Assembly (NCBI RefSeq): GCF_964340395.1
Contig: NC_135556.1
Location: 5,557,001 to 5,621,000 of the forward strand
Direction: 5' to 3'
Length of the DNA: 64,000 nt
From: Glandiceps talaboti
Taxonomy: Eukaryota > Hemichordata > Enteropneusta > Spengelidae
A program made the position numbers and the translations under genes. Shown here piece after piece: positions 1-11,827 of this stretch. How positions within the stretch are numbered: the first letter of the stretch is position 1; every line of letters starts with the position of its first letter. A model generated the notes under the pieces. That model did not search any database and had not been told where the DNA came from. It saw nothing but the letters and a program-made list of their open reading frames with translations.

Positions 1-540
1 TCGGTTTAGATAACAGTGACGAGGTTATAATTTTCCGTGAATGGGACCCCAGATAAGTCATTTTCATCAATCCTTGATTGCGCGACCACTGTGACACGAA
101 ATTCTCGTCTGCAACTTAGATTTGTATTACTCCACGGAATCGTACTCGGAGCATTATGGCATAAATAATCTAACAGTAACACTGGTTTCGTGGGATTATA
201 TATTGATATAGTATCATGTTTAAAAATGTGCCTGTATTTTGTCATGAATTGGAAGACTAGTTTGGTAAATTAAAAAAAAAATTAAAAACATGATTCTTGA
301 AAGAGAACTCACAGACAAGCAGCAATATACCTCAGTTCAGTGTATTTATCACCCGTGAACCAGTCCCTCTTAGCTTACTGCTCGCTTTGGTGTGTACTGT
401 CACAGACAAGTAAGAAGATTACTTGTCTGTGGTACTGTCAATAAACACTGAACTACACAGTCGACAAGTAAACAGAGAAGGTGTGTCTGACACCACGATC
501 CCTAGTGACCGGGAAACCCTGGGTGCTATGTCATTGATTT
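1..540 (+). repeat. R-block copy 1 (ancient intronic repeat)
   Basis: This non-coding block is related to 6400-6760, 8400-8740, 12960-13300, 17470-17810 and 21130-21588, all in the same orientation. Shared landmarks are a 'gattgcgcgaccac' stretch near 75, 'gtattttgtcatgaattgg' near 233-251 and a well conserved stretch of about 105 bp (290-400) containing 'cagacaagcagcaatatac'. It lies just upstream of exon A1, as the equivalent blocks lie within the intron preceding later A exons. I see no gene in it. Confidence 0.7.
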
Positions 541-600
541 AACTTTAGTTGATTTTACATGGTCGAGAAGATCACAATTTTCTATTTTGCTTGTTTCCAG

Positions 601-673
601 AGAGTCGATGAATACCCTGAGAATGAAAATGTATCGGGATTTAATGTTGGTCTTCAAACTAAATCGATGGAAG
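601..673 (+). CDS. Exon A1 of the repeat-module gene (internal exon)
   Basis: This is a 73-nt internal exon inferred from splice sites and homology. A polypyrimidine tract and 'tttccag' precede it and 'gtaggtc' follows it. In phase 0 it reads 24 codons plus one base, beginning RVDEYPENENVSGF and ending KSMEG, where the last Gly codon is shared with the next exon. It closely matches A5 (29105-29177) and more distantly A2-A4. The window opens inside this gene, so upstream exons and the promoter are outside it. The product is unknown; the peptide is acidic and looks disordered. The next phase-compatible exon is B-prime 1 at 7176, because the intervening exon-B copy at 4619 is dead. Transcript data would be needed to confirm use of the exon. 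Confidence 0.6.
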
Positions 674-762
674 GTAGGTCACGAATAATCGATCACAAAA
701 TCAGTGGAAAATATCATTGCAAGAAATATTATATATTCCTCGCTAGGCAAGACTGGGAAAGG

Positions 763-793
<31 letters not shown>

Positions 794-795
794 CA

Positions 796-826
<31 letters not shown>

Positions 827-852
827 GCATGCATGCATGCATGCATGCATGC
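763..852 (+). repeat. (CATA)n then (GCAT)n microsatellite
   Basis: About 63 bp of CATA repeats run directly into GCAT repeats that end at the LINE junction. The paralogous intron after exon A5 (29278-29460) has both repeat types, so the microsatellite predates the LINE insertion. Apparent ORFs through it (Thr-Tyr-Ile-His or Met-Tyr-Val-Cys repeats) are artefacts. Confidence 0.95.
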
Positions 853-1231
853 AGTAGGTGTCAACATTTCCATCGATGATATTGACATATCACACAGATT
901 ACCACGCAGACCGCACATCCATAGACACCAACCAACATCCATTATCGTGAAGTTTGTCAGACGCTCTATCCGGAACAAACTGTACTCATCACGGAAATAC
1001 ATGAAAGGTAAAACAGCCCACAACCTCGGATATACCAGCACCAACCTCATATATATAAATGAAAATTTAACCCCGGCAAATAGACAACTATTCTTTAAGG
1101 CAAACCAACAACGAAATACGAAGAAATGGAAATACATCTGGACCAACAATGACAAGATTTACGCTAGGAAAAACAACGGTGACCAATCTATCTGCGTATC
1201 AACCATAACAGATCTCAACAAAATCGTCTGA
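853..1231 (+). pseudogene. LINE ORF1-like C-terminal remnant
   Basis: The open frame after the GCAT repeat encodes about 125 residues ending at TGA 1229-1231. Segments such as DIDISHRLPRR, IIVKFVRRSIRNKLY and KGKTAHNLGYTS resemble the conserved C-terminal region of LINE ORF1-type proteins that bind element RNA (SHR followed by IVKF and R-rich stretches). The 5' part is missing because the element is 5'-truncated at the microsatellite. Family assignment is from memory of motif patterns. Confidence 0.6.
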
Positions 1232-1265
1232 ATTATTATTATGAATTGAACTCATAGACATACCA

Positions 1266-4181
1266 ATGGACTTCGACACAAACTCTTTGCCAGTAAAAAC
1301 TAACTGTTCATCTTATTCCAAAGAACAATTTAATGCAAGTATTACTGACTCTCAAAGTTCATTTTCCTTTTTACATTTAAACATCAGGTCGCTAGCCAAA
1401 CATTATCTTGATCTTGTTTCCCTTCTTAATATTTTAAATTGCAATTTTCAATTCTTGGGTCTATCTGAAACATGGTTAAATCCCTCTTTCTATAATTTAC
1501 CAAATTATGATTTGATTACTTCTGACCGTGAAGACTCTCGGAGAGGGGGCGTTGCACTTTTTATTCACAACTCTTTATCTTTTACCCGTATTCACAACAT
1601 TGATATTATGCATTGTGAATCGATCTTTGTTGAGACCATCATTAATAACAAAACAATCATAATAGGTGTCAATTACAGAAAACCCAACACACCCCACCTT
1701 GAATTCCTCCATAGTTTCGAATCATGTCTTGACCAGCTGTCTACTTCCAGGAAAGCTTGCATAATCCTTGGTGACATGAACATTGACACCTCTCTTGACA
1801 CGTCACCTGCTACTCATTACAACACGATTCTAAACTCATATAATTTGTACCAGTTCATCACCACTCCCACACGTGTAACTGACAACTCTAGCACAATCAT
1901 TGATCACTGCCTCACAAATATTACGGACTATTTCATCAACTGTGGTATTATTCAATCCGATATTACTGATCACTATCCAACATTCTGTACCATCAATCAC
2001 TTGAAACATATAATGAAACCTGAAACATCGACCAAAACACTTGATTTCAAAAACTACAATTCAGATGCTTTCTTAACAGACTTAAGCCATGCATCTTGGC
2101 AACCTGTTTACAACAGTCTGGACCCAAATGATGCATATACTGCATTCTTCAATATTCTACACAAAATAATATCAAAACATATTCATGTTATAACAGCTCG
2201 TCGCTCTAACAACATTCGTAAACCTTGGCTAACTAATTGACTAGTGAAATCAGTACGTACCAAACATAAATTATTTACACTAATGAAAAATAACCCCAAC
2301 AATGATCGTTACAAAACAAAATACAAAAGATACCGAAATATTTTAACCAAGCTCCTCAAGTCTGCAAAGAAACGCTACTATTCGAATAAACTACGTGTAG
2401 CCCAAGGCAAATCAAACAAAACGTGGTAAGTTATCAATGAATTACTGAACAAAACGACCAACAAACTAGTCCCTTGTAAAATGATCTCTGAGAAACCGAC
2501 CACACATACACTGACAGATAGTACCGACATTGCTAATGAATTTATTGACTTCTTCACGAACATAGGCCCAAATCTTGCATCCAACATTACCTCCACCACA
2601 AATTTCGAAAATTATCTTGGTGGAAACTATCCCAACTCTTACTTCTTCCATCCAGTCTCAGAACAAGATGTTTTAAATGAAACCAATCTCTTAGATCCAC
2701 GTAAAGCTGTGGGTCACGACCCTATTCACCCTAAAATAGTCAAGGAAGCTGCACACATCATTTCTCATCCGTTTACCCTTATTATCAACTGTTCATTGAG
2801 TCAAGGGATATTTGCAGATGCATTAAAGAAAGCTAAATTACTCCAATCTATAAAAAAGGTGCCACCGAAGAAGTCAGCAACTACAGACCAATTTCAATCC
2901 TCCCAATCTTTAGCAAAATTCTCGAATCAATTGTAAATAAACAGCTTATAAATTACCTTGAAACTAAAAACATTCTTTTACATACACAATTTGGATTTCG
3001 CAAAAACTATAGCACAAAATTGGCTCTTATAGACCTGGTCTCTGACATAATCGAGAATTTAGATAATGGGCTTCTTACTTTTGGCAACTTTATTGACTTT
3101 AGAAAGGCATTTGACACCATTGATCACGATATTTTAATCTGTAAATTAGAACATTATGGCATCAGAGGCATTACACTACAATGGTTTAAAAATTATTTAT
3201 CAAATCGTCAACAATCAGTTACAATCAATAACGTATCATCTCAATACAAAACAATTGAATGTGGTGTCCCGCAAGGATCGATTCTTGGCCCTATCTTATT
3301 CCTAATTTACCTAAATGATATTGCAAATTCTTCCAACTCGTTTCAGTTTAGACTTTTTGCAGACGACCCCAATTTATTTCAGTTTATCAAAGATAGATAT
3401 GTAAATCTTTCACAAGCAAATTCTGATTTCCAAGAGGTTTGTGAATGGTGCGGGGCTAACAAACTTACCATCAATATTGAAAAAAACAACACATTATATG
3501 ATCATAAAAAACGTCCGTAAAGAAATTAACATCGACGGAGTTCTAGATATTGATGGTAACCAAATAGATAACGTTTCATCTACAACATATCTTGGAGTTT
3601 CTCTTGACTCTCAAATGAACTGGAAATCACATATTCAGAAAGTTGTTAATTCAATTACCCCAAAGGTTGGCCTTATTTCACGACTTCGACACTATGTACC
3701 AAAATCAATTCTGTTACTATTGTATAACTTATTAATCCTTCCCCACTTGAACTACTGCATCGAAATATGGGGCAACACATTCACAACCTTCTTGGAACCA
3801 ATTCTTCTCCTACAAAAGAAAATCACGCGTCTGATGACCTTCTCTGATATCCGTGCCCACACTAGCCCCTTATTTAAAGACCTTGGTATTTTAGATGTCA
3901 ATAAATTATGTAAATTTCAAACCTGCCTTCTTATCTTCGATATGCACAACAATCAGTATGCCCATGACATACACCACTATTTCGATGTTGTTCCTCATGT
4001 GTACCCTACCCGGTTCGCTACAAATGATAACTTTTACATACCCAAAATAAACTTAACACGAAGCAAACATAATTTTAAATATGCAGCCACTTCTCATTGG
4101 AATTCTCTCCCTAGCTATATAAAAAAATATTACCCACAGACGCACCTTCAAAAACACTTTAAAAGATTACCTTCTTGCTAA
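1266..4181 (+). pseudogene. LINE ORF2: AP-endonuclease plus reverse transcriptase, disrupted
   Basis: An ATG at 1266 opens a 324-codon frame with the endonuclease hallmarks: LHLNIRSLAKH, LSETWL (catalytic Glu), ILGDMNID and SDITDHYP. It stops at TGA 2238-2240. The linker continues at 2244-2429 to a TAA that replaces a Lys codon. The RT begins in the 2481-2936 frame, shifts at an A run near 2855 (SNYRPIS continues in another frame), then shows DFRKAFDTIDHD, GVPQGSILGP and FADDPNLF. In the last motif Pro replaces the usual Thr. A second shift at an A run near 3483 leads to YLGVSLDSQMNWKSHI and a C-terminal stretch with HWNSLPSYIK before TAA. Domain order and motifs fit the CR1/L2/jockey group. 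The protein would nick target DNA and reverse-transcribe element RNA, but this copy cannot make it intact. Confidence 0.88.
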
Positions 4182-4359
4182 AAATTAATTCCTTTCAGTA
4201 ACTTCTACAGAACTTGTATATGTTTTTGTCTATGACTGTGATTTTCATTAATTTCATTTCATGTAATTAGTTTACTTATATATACACTATGTGAGTTTTT
4301 GTTTTGTTTTCTTCTTTGTACAGTTACGCATAAACATAATTCATTATTTTTATAGTATC

Positions 4360-4406
4360 AGGGCCATAGACTAGACTAGTTCTGCTTGAACTATTTCTAT
4401 GGCCCT
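4360..4406 (+). other. 3' UTR stem-loop of the LINE
   Basis: Perfect 10-bp arms AGGGCCATAG (4360-4369) and CTATGGCCCT (4397-4406) enclose a 27-nt loop, about 90 bp from the element's 3' end. In CR1/L2-type LINEs, 3'-terminal hairpins are commonly recognised by the element's own reverse transcriptase. That role here is inference. Confidence 0.6.
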
Positions 4407-4494
4407 CACCAGGTACAGTTTTTCTTTTCTTTTCTTCTCAGTTGTGTATCATTTTCCCTTTGTGTCTGGTGAAAATAAATAATATGAATATGAA

Positions 4495-4522
4495 TACATA
4501 CATACATACATACATACATACA

Positions 4523-4553
<31 letters not shown>
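4495..4553 (+). repeat. (CATA)n microsatellite at the LINE 3' end
   Basis: About 59 bp of CATA repeat directly follow the LINE terminus. It could be the element's own simple-repeat tail or the downstream half of the pre-existing intronic microsatellite. Confidence 0.9.
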
Positions 4554-4554
<1 letters not shown>

Positions 4555-4618
4555 ATGAATGCAACAGTATTTATCACCACAAGTTGTCGAAATGTATATT
4601 TAATCAATTCATTGCGTA

Positions 4619-4784
4619 TATTAACTATTCCACAGGCAAAGCATTAACATCAAGCGTTAGCAGTTTCGCTGAGTATGATTATGGATCCGGTCATTTTTAT
4701 TCTTGTCGAAGTGAATTTTTCCCGAAGAGCTAGAATGTGTGCAAAAAAGTGATAAACAAGAAATAAAAGATTCAATGTGCTTAG
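4619..4784 (+). pseudogene. Dead copy of exon B
   Basis: This aligns along its length with exon B (29582-29731); shared pieces include 'ttaactattcc' and 'tatggatc'. The acceptor AG present at 29580-29581 is lost here ('attgcgtata' in place of 'attgtagatg'), and the exon-B frame hits TAG and TAA stops at about 4729 and 4762. The donor 'aggtaagc' survives. Exon A1 can still splice in phase to B-prime 1 if this copy is skipped. Confidence 0.75.
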
Positions 4785-5215
4785 GTAAGCCATAGATATT
4801 AAATATGCATAAATGTGCTACGGTAACTTCCCCAGGGAAAGTACATATATACATGATAGATGTTAAAAAAACCGTAACCCGGAAAACAATAAGAATTCAC
4901 TCTTTTCGGGAAAAACATATAGAACAAAAATAAGAATGGATTAGGTGGGTTAGGTCTAAAACCGTGACTATGCTATCTTTTAGTGAGAATTGACAGACAA
5001 TATTGCCCGTTCGATCGTTCGTTGAAAGAGCTCAAGTCAAATTCATGAATGTATAATTAGGAAATGCTAATATCGTCAGTGCAGCGATGTAAGCGATTGG
5101 ACTCACGGTCGAGTGCAAAAGGAAACGGTTACAGTGTAACAATCACCTCTCGCACATTTCGGCTCACATAATTTTGACAATATAGATACGCTTCAAGTTA
5201 GCTAGTTATTTGTGC
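4785..5215 (+). other. Intron paralogous to the intron after exon B
   Basis: It is diverged but collinear with 29732-30190; shared stretches include 'gattaggtgggtta' and 'ttgacaga' in the same order. No coding signal is seen. Confidence 0.6.
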
Positions 5216-5229
5216 ATGTTGTAGCAATC

Positions 5230-6760
5230 TCAATTGTTAGACATGACATTAGGCACGGTAAATAACACAAACGGGAACAAAGAAGCTATATTTCTCTGTG
5301 ATACAGTACCGTAGCCTGCGGGGGGGGGGTGAGCTGTCCCCTCACATTTTAAGAAGAAAGTACGTGACGATTCTAGCATGCGCGATTTAAATTGATGGTT
5401 CACTAAAGTCAAATGTGACTGTACACTGACTCCTCGCTAAATATGTATCTTATATCCATATTGTACGCTAGCTTAACTTTCAATAAAAATGTGTCCAGTT
5501 AAAAATTACAACTTTTGCAGTGTAGCAAATTAAAAATTCTTTGTGTGGGAAAGTACAAAAGAAGTGCGCACACGCACTATGCAGTTTCCGCGAGTAACAG
5601 AAGTCTTGAAAACTCCTTCATTTTAAGATAGCAAGTCGCAATAATGTCAGAAGGTTAAACTCCTAAAAAGGCGCAAAAAGTCGTTCAACTTGAAGTCGCC
5701 TGCTGCATGCAGTGACACCGAAGGTGTGCTCGATCTAATTTACATCTTGTTGTTCCTTATAAAACATTTACTGCTGATAAAACGGTAAATCTCTTTTTGG
5801 AATATTTCGACTTGTCTTTGGTTAAAATGTTTCATATAATTATGTCATTGCGCTGACACTAACGTTATTCCACAATTTATTTTGAAGCGACAATTTGCTA
5901 TGGAAAGAACAGCCCTAAAATTGTAAACAGAGCTGTACCTTCGACATCAAAATCCAAACTTCAATTTCCATTATAATGACAGAAGGAGAATCCACTGAGG
6001 AGCTACAATATTTGTTTAACCGTAAATCGTGTACATTTCCTAACTGTAGCTTTGCAAACAAATTGCAAGAAATAGTGTCAAGGTGACTGAATACGTTCTA
6101 TCTAAACTCGACCTGAAATATTTTGCTGTCATTATATATGGTTTCTTATATCCTTGTCAAGCATTATGCAAAAATGAAATCGACCTAGCTATATACTCAA
6201 TGTGATGGGTTAGGTTGCCCGTTGACCAGCTTTTACATTTTTTCTGACCTCACATATTATATTTAGTTGCGTATGCTAAAATAGATATTATGTAAATTGC
6301 ATGTAAATTTATGTAAATTAGCCACCTTTCTAAATTTAAAGGCAAAGTTCTGCCCCCCCCCCCCCCCCCCCACCGGCAATTTGATCAGGCTACGGTCCTG
6401 CTGATAGGGAATTGAGATGTCATTTGCACTCACCCTTGATCGCGCAACCACACGCAATTCTCAACTGCCGCTTGAATTTATATTTAGTCTACGATCATAC
6501 TCAAGAGTATTATGGCATAAATCTAACACTGGTGTCGTGGGACTATATTTTGATATAATATCATTTTCATATAAAAGTGTGCCTGTATTTTGTCATGAAT
6601 TGGAAGACTAGTTAGCTGAATTAACAAAAAAAAAGTTCCTGAAAGAGAACTCACAGACAAGCAGCAATATACCTCAGTTCAGTGTATTTATCACCCGCCA
6701 ACCAGTCCCCCTTAGATTACTGCTCGCTTTGGTGTGTACTGTCACAAAACAAATATACAG
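5230..6760 (+). repeat. Diverged, older copy of the left part of the 4.5-kb unit
   Basis: It is collinear with 7270-8740 but clearly more diverged than the three tandem units are from each other. Shared landmarks are a G-run/AGCTG/C-run at 5320-5340, 'tcgttcaac', the 'cttgttccttat' region and a terminal R-block. A C/G homopolymer tract lies at 6354-6371. No exon is recognised in it. Confidence 0.65.
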
Positions 6761-7029
6761 TCGACAAGCAAACAGAGAGAAGTTGAGACCAGAAATCGAA
6801 ACAGTGTGTTGTTTTCAATAGTGCTGGTCTAATGCAAACTTTAGAAGCTGAGAGGCCTACCAGGAATGTCGCGCCATTAGTTAAAATTAGCTTTGTTGGA
6901 TGACGTTGCAAGTCAATCAGAAAACACTTGCATAAAATGAACCGTGAAACTGGCAAATAAAAGCTATACACACATTTGTAAATAATGCGAGTTAGAAATA
7001 ACAACATTAAGTCCAAATGTCTCTATAAA
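6761..7029. other. No recognisable feature
   Basis: This is single-copy-looking intronic sequence between the old unit copy and the tandem array. The open frame on the minus strand shows no family signal. Confidence 0.5.
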
Positions 7030-7175
7030 AATACATGGACATTTTAGGAAAAACAGAAATTTCCGGGAAAAAGCCGGTTCAGACTTTCGAAGTATCCCGT
7101 TAGCCTAGCCATAATGAGAATTGCAAACAACCTCACTCAAGAAATGTAATAAATCTCTTTGGTTTTATTCATAAG

Positions 7176-7255
7176 GAGATGGACGTCAAACAACAGAAAC
7201 TGGCTCTCAAGATGAAAGCGATGCTAATGCTGGAGAAAGTAGTCCAGATATCCAG
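7176..7255 (+). CDS. Exon B-prime 1
   Basis: This is an 80-nt exon preceded by 'tttattcataag' and followed by 'gtacgtag'. With the phase-1 base left by exon A it reads Gly then 26 codons beginning DGRQTTETGSQDE and ending GESSPDIQ, finishing in phase 0. That lets it join to another A exon. The product is acidic, Ser/Thr/Gln/Asp-rich and probably disordered. An alternative frame across the same bases starts at an ATG (MDVKQQKLALKMKAM...), but it fits neither the exon-A phase nor the exon boundaries. Confidence 0.55.
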
Positions 7256-9039
7256 GTACGTAGCCTTGTATCGGTGCACATTAGGCATGATAATTAATAC
7301 TTAAAGGGAACAATGACGATAGTATGAAAGCTTATCTATGCAAAAGTTCAGTCTAATAAGCTAAGTTAATCATTTATAGTACCGTAGCCTACGGGGGGGG
7401 GCAAGGGGGGCAGCTGCCCCCCCCCCCTGAGATTTTGGAAAAAAAGAAAGAAAAAAAGCTACTTTTTGAATACATAGCGATGCTATTAAAATCGTTATTT
7501 ACGTGACGATTCCTAGCATGCACGATTTAAATGGATGGTTCACTAAAGTGACTGCATACTGACTCCTGGCTAATATGTATCTTATATCGCTACACTGGCT
7601 TAACTTTGAATTAAAATGTGTCCAGGTAAAAATTGTAACTTTTTGCAGCAAATTAAAAATTCTTTGTGCGGGAAAGTACAAAAGATGTGCGCACATGCAC
7701 TGTGCATTTTCCGCGAGTAACAGTTGTCTTTGAAAGTCTCCTTCATTTGAAGATAGCAAGTCGCAATTATAATGTTAGCGAGTGAAACTCAAAAGAAAAG
7801 ACGGAAAAAGTCGTTCAACGTGAGGTTGCCTGCTATGCTGCATGCAGTGACTCCGAAGATGCGCTCGATCTCATTTACATCTTGTTCCTTATATTAAAAC
7901 ATTTCATACTGATAAAACAGCAGATCTTTTTTTTGGAATGTTTGGTGGCCCTGAAAAAATATTAAACAGTTTAAGATCCACTATTTGAAGACATTTCTTT
8001 CAATAATTGTGTTCGACGTTGTCTTTGGTTAAAATGTTGTTTAATATAATTATCTCATTGCACACTGACACACAATGAATTTGTAAACAGAGCTGTGCCT
8101 TCGACATCAAAATCCAAACTTCTATTTCCATTATAATGATAACGACAACTTGAAGGAGAATTCACTGAGTTCACCTTGGGTTCCGACATAAACGAGGCCA
8201 TAACAGTTTCGGGAGTTGGGTAAAGAAAAAGATTATTTTGTTGTGGTACTTATTTGAGAAAGCACCATCCATTTTTTTACTTTGAATGTGACATCTTTTC
8301 GGCAACTACTTTGAAAGATGCGACATTAGGCCAGAAAAAAAATGAAAAAGCTGTTCAACCTATCCATATATTTTTTCCTGGTGATGGGCAATATATCCTC
8401 ATGCGATATTCTCGTCTGCAGCTTGGATTTGTATTATAACTAGTCCACGGAATCGTACACGCAACATTATGGCGTACATCTAACACTGGTTTCGTGGGAT
8501 CTTATATTGATACAATATCATTTCACATAATAAACGTGTCTGTATTTTGTCATAAATTGGAAGACAAGTTTGCTGAAACATTCCTGAAAGAGAACTCACA
8601 GACAAGCAGCAATATACCTCAGTTCAGTGTATTTATCACCCGTCAACCAGTCCCCCTTAGCTTACTGCTCGCTTTGATGTGTACTGTCATAAAACAAATA
8701 TACAGTCGACAAGAAAAGAGAGAGAAAGTGTGATTTAGGGACCGGTCAGTTTCTCTCATCGTGTATCATTACAATGTGTACATTAATTTCTTTGTTTCAG
8801 ATGTCATTCCACCATTGTGGCAAATCCTCATTCTAATACGGATTGTTGTATTTTCCCCTATCTGTAAAACCGAAAACAGGCTGACCCCCTTTATCACTTA
8901 ATTCTAAAACATGATGACCCCCCCCCCCCCTCCCATATATCATATTCACATGACAGGTATTTTTCATCGTAACTCAGTGTGGACTGCTTGACCATCTTCA
9001 AATACTTCATAAGATTTCGGGATATTACTATCATAGAAT

Positions 9040-10150
9040 TATTGACTACACAGGGTAAATGTATTCCAAAAGGAGTTTAATTAGCATATTGACAATGACA
9101 GGGAGGGGAAAGCTTGAGAAGCTTATGGGAATATGTACACCTCTCACGGGGAGTCCGATGGGTCTTCCCCTAGAATCCCTGGAAGATGTTTACTCTTGAA
9201 AGACAATTTCAAGACTATTCAGACACTTTCAGACAATAATTTCCAAGTTTTAAGTAAAAAGCAACTACATGTAAAAAGCAACTACATGTGTTTGAAATAT
9301 TTTTGATAGCATCTTGACAGTAAGACGTAGGGGGGAAGAGCTTGAGACAGGAATGTGTGCACCTCATGTGGGATTCTTGGGCATCTCCCCTAGAAGGATT
9401 TTTATTCTGAAAAGTCAATTTTGAGACGATTCAGATACTTTCAGACAATAACAAGTTTTATAAGACAGTACCATCAAGTATCAGAAACTATACTTTATAA
9501 CTTACATAGGGTTGAAATATATTCTTGAAAAGTTCAATGGCATCATTATAGTAAAGGTCAGCACATTTAATAACAGTATCATTGTTAGGGGAGATTTGGA
9601 GATTTATGGCAATTTTAGACTATTGTCAAATATTCTGTGGTCAGTCTCAAGACGGTAACTAGAACATTAGAACATAAACTTTATTTATCAAAGTCCCGAG
9701 TTTGGCCTTGCGGCCTCACTCCAAGGCCAGAGCCAGGAGTTGAGTGCCTTAAATTTTACAAATTATTAAACTTGGAATGACTATGTGTAAATTACATGAG
9801 TGACGCTTACGTCCGTGAATGTGAAACAAAAGGATGCCTTGAGGACAATTGTTTTCCAGACATGCTATCTTTTAAAATACTAAACATGTAGATTCGTGAC
9901 ACTATCTTGGCAAACATTTCACATCTTTAAAAGACAATATCATCTCATATTAGCATAGGATGAAAATATTTAAGAAAGGTGCAATACCATTATGACAATA
10001 GAAAGGTTGGTGCATGAATCTGATTGTTGGTTGAATGCACGAGTGACCTCTGAGGATGAGGGAGTCCCTAGGTTATCCCCCTGGCAGATCTGGAGTTTTT
10101 TGTTTCTATTAAAACGTAGATGTAAGTTTTAAATGAGTTTCCCATGTCAT
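9040..10150 (+). repeat. Degenerate tandem sub-repeats inside unit 1
   Basis: Several diverged tandem copies, each on the order of 150-180 bp, share 'agcttgag', 'acctct', 'tcccctag' and 'ttcagacactttcagacaat'-like segments. The same array is in units 2 and 3. A related piece occurs at 63864-64000, so this sequence family is dispersed. Confidence 0.55.
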
Positions 10151-10531
10151 ATAAAAATGGAATTGTAACATTGCCATTGGTATAGGGGCATTAATATATG
10201 TATAGTAAAGTCATTGGTGTGTTAGAGAACTTCAGGTGGTCATACTTAGTGTATGATAGAAACTGGAATCTGATGGGATGTGATAACTTGTAGTGTCGAT
10301 AACATGTAATGTCCGAAATAGAAAGTGTATTAATCCATTCTGACAAGTTTATACTGAAGAATAGAACAATTTAGATTAACTTCTTTTATTAACTATCTAT
10401 AAAGATTACCATTACAACACGTTTAAGTTCACCTTTCATCCAAAGTGCAATATAATTGAAGCATTGATTGTGAAACAACCAAACAATTACATGACATGTT
10501 CTGTAACTAGTGTAGTTGATTGTTAACCGTA

Positions 10532-10652
<121 letters not shown>

Positions 10653-11080
10653 TGTTTGAACGCTTACGTGAAGTAAAAAAGAATTGATGTAAGAGACAGG
10701 GACAAGAACAAATATTAACATGTATCACATTTCAGCCAAGGCTATATGCCATTCATGCCATTGTCGAAAGGGATCTTTTCTTCCATCACAATCAAAAACA
10801 CTATGACCCCCCTCCCACACACACAATTTTCAAAACAGTGGGACACGCCATACTGCCAATTTTCAAAACAGGGTGACCCCCTCCCCCAGCCGAAGAAACT
10901 AACCTGTCCCTTACACGACGATCCGTACGTAACTGGGAAAGGGAAACCTGTCATATCACTGATTTAACTTTAAAATATAATGCTTATAATTATGATTTGG
11001 ATCTCAAAAATATTGATTTTATATTGTCGATTGAAGATCACAACTTTCTGTTTTCATATTTCTGTTTTTCATGTTTCTAG

Positions 11081-11153
11081 ACAGACGATGAATACCCTCT
11101 GGATAAAAATGTATCGGGATTGAGTGTTGATCGTCAAGCTAATTTGATGGAGG
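11081..11153 (+). CDS. Exon A2
   Basis: This 73-nt exon lies between 'catgtttctag' and 'gtaggtta', phase 0 to 1. It encodes TDDEYPLDKNVSGLSVDR and ends NLMEG. It follows B-prime 1 in phase and precedes B-prime 2 by a 594-bp intron. It differs from A3 and A4 by one codon (Leu CTG against Gln CAG after TDDEYP). Confidence 0.6.
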
Positions 11154-11222
11154 GTAGGTTAAAGATAATCAAACACAAAATGGAAAATATCATGACAATA
11201 TTTCTTGATTTAGTATGCTTGC

Positions 11223-11253
<31 letters not shown>

Positions 11254-11747
11254 CATACATACGTACATACATACATACTTGCGTACGTACGTACTTGAAC
11301 GGGGGAAACATACGATCAGCTGAATGATCACATATCCGTGGTAAGATCGTTTTTATTTGAAATTTTGTCAAACTAGACACCAAAGATAATACACCCACCA
11401 AATATCATGGCAATCGATCCAGCGGTTTTTGACTTCAAGCTGTTTACACACACACACACCCGCGCGCGCGCGCGCTCACATAGACAGACAGACAGGCAGA
11501 CAGACAGACAGATAGATAGATAGATAGATAAACAAACAAACAAACAAACAAAACCACAACCAATCAGAGAGACAGAGACTCTTGCCAAATATCCCTAGAA
11601 AAATTACATGGAATTTTTTAGCAACAGAAATTACAGGGAAAAAGCCGGTTCGGCCTGTTGTAGTATCCCGGTAGCCTAGCTATAATGAGAATTTGCAAAC
11701 AACCTCACTCAGGAAATGTAATCAATCTCTTTGGTTTTATTCATAAG

Positions 11748-11827
11748 GAGATGGACGTGAAACAACAGAAAATGGCTCTCAAGATGAAAGCGATGCTAAT
11801 GCTGGAGAAAGTAATCCAGATATCCAG
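11748..11827 (+). CDS. Exon B-prime 2
   Basis: Same splice sites, length and phase as B-prime 1. Three base differences from B-prime 1 each change an amino acid in the inferred frame (Gln to Glu, Thr to Asn, Ser to Asn), so it reads DGRETTENGSQDE and ends GESNPDIQ. Confidence 0.55.

Larger units (their letters stand above)
853..4490 (+). mobile_element. 5'-truncated non-LTR retrotransposon (CR1/L2/jockey-like)
   Basis: A degraded LINE holds the tail of an ORF1-like frame (853-1231), then an apurinic-type endonuclease and reverse transcriptase (1266-4181), then a 3' UTR with a strong hairpin (4360-4406). It ends at 'gaatatgaatacata', which merges into (CATA)n. It sits inside the CATA/GCAT microsatellite of the intron between exon A1 and the dead exon B, which is shown by comparison with the uninterrupted paralogous intron at 29178-29581. 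At least four lesions (two in-frame stops, two frameshifts at A runs) make it non-autonomous, although long stretches remain open, so the insertion is not very old. Confidence 0.9.

Noticed and set aside
704-1155. Long ORFs on both strands through the CATA/GCAT repeat at 763-852
   Set aside because: The repeat translates without stops in several frames. Only the part after 853 on the plus strand has LINE-like motifs.
7162-7300. ATG-initiated frame across exon B-prime (MDVKQQK...)
   Set aside because: It does not match the phase left by exon A and runs on through the donor site. The acidic frame links all exons consistently.
8254-8733. Two ORFs recurring identically in all tandem units (also near 12815/13055 and 17325/17565)
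   Set aside because: Recurrence comes from the recent DNA duplication. The frames are not maintained in the older related blocks at 1-540, 6400 and 21130.
10742-10967. Overlapping sense/antisense ORFs repeated in each unit
   Set aside because: They carry no motif, and the opposite strands are equally open because the region is low-complexity and C-rich.
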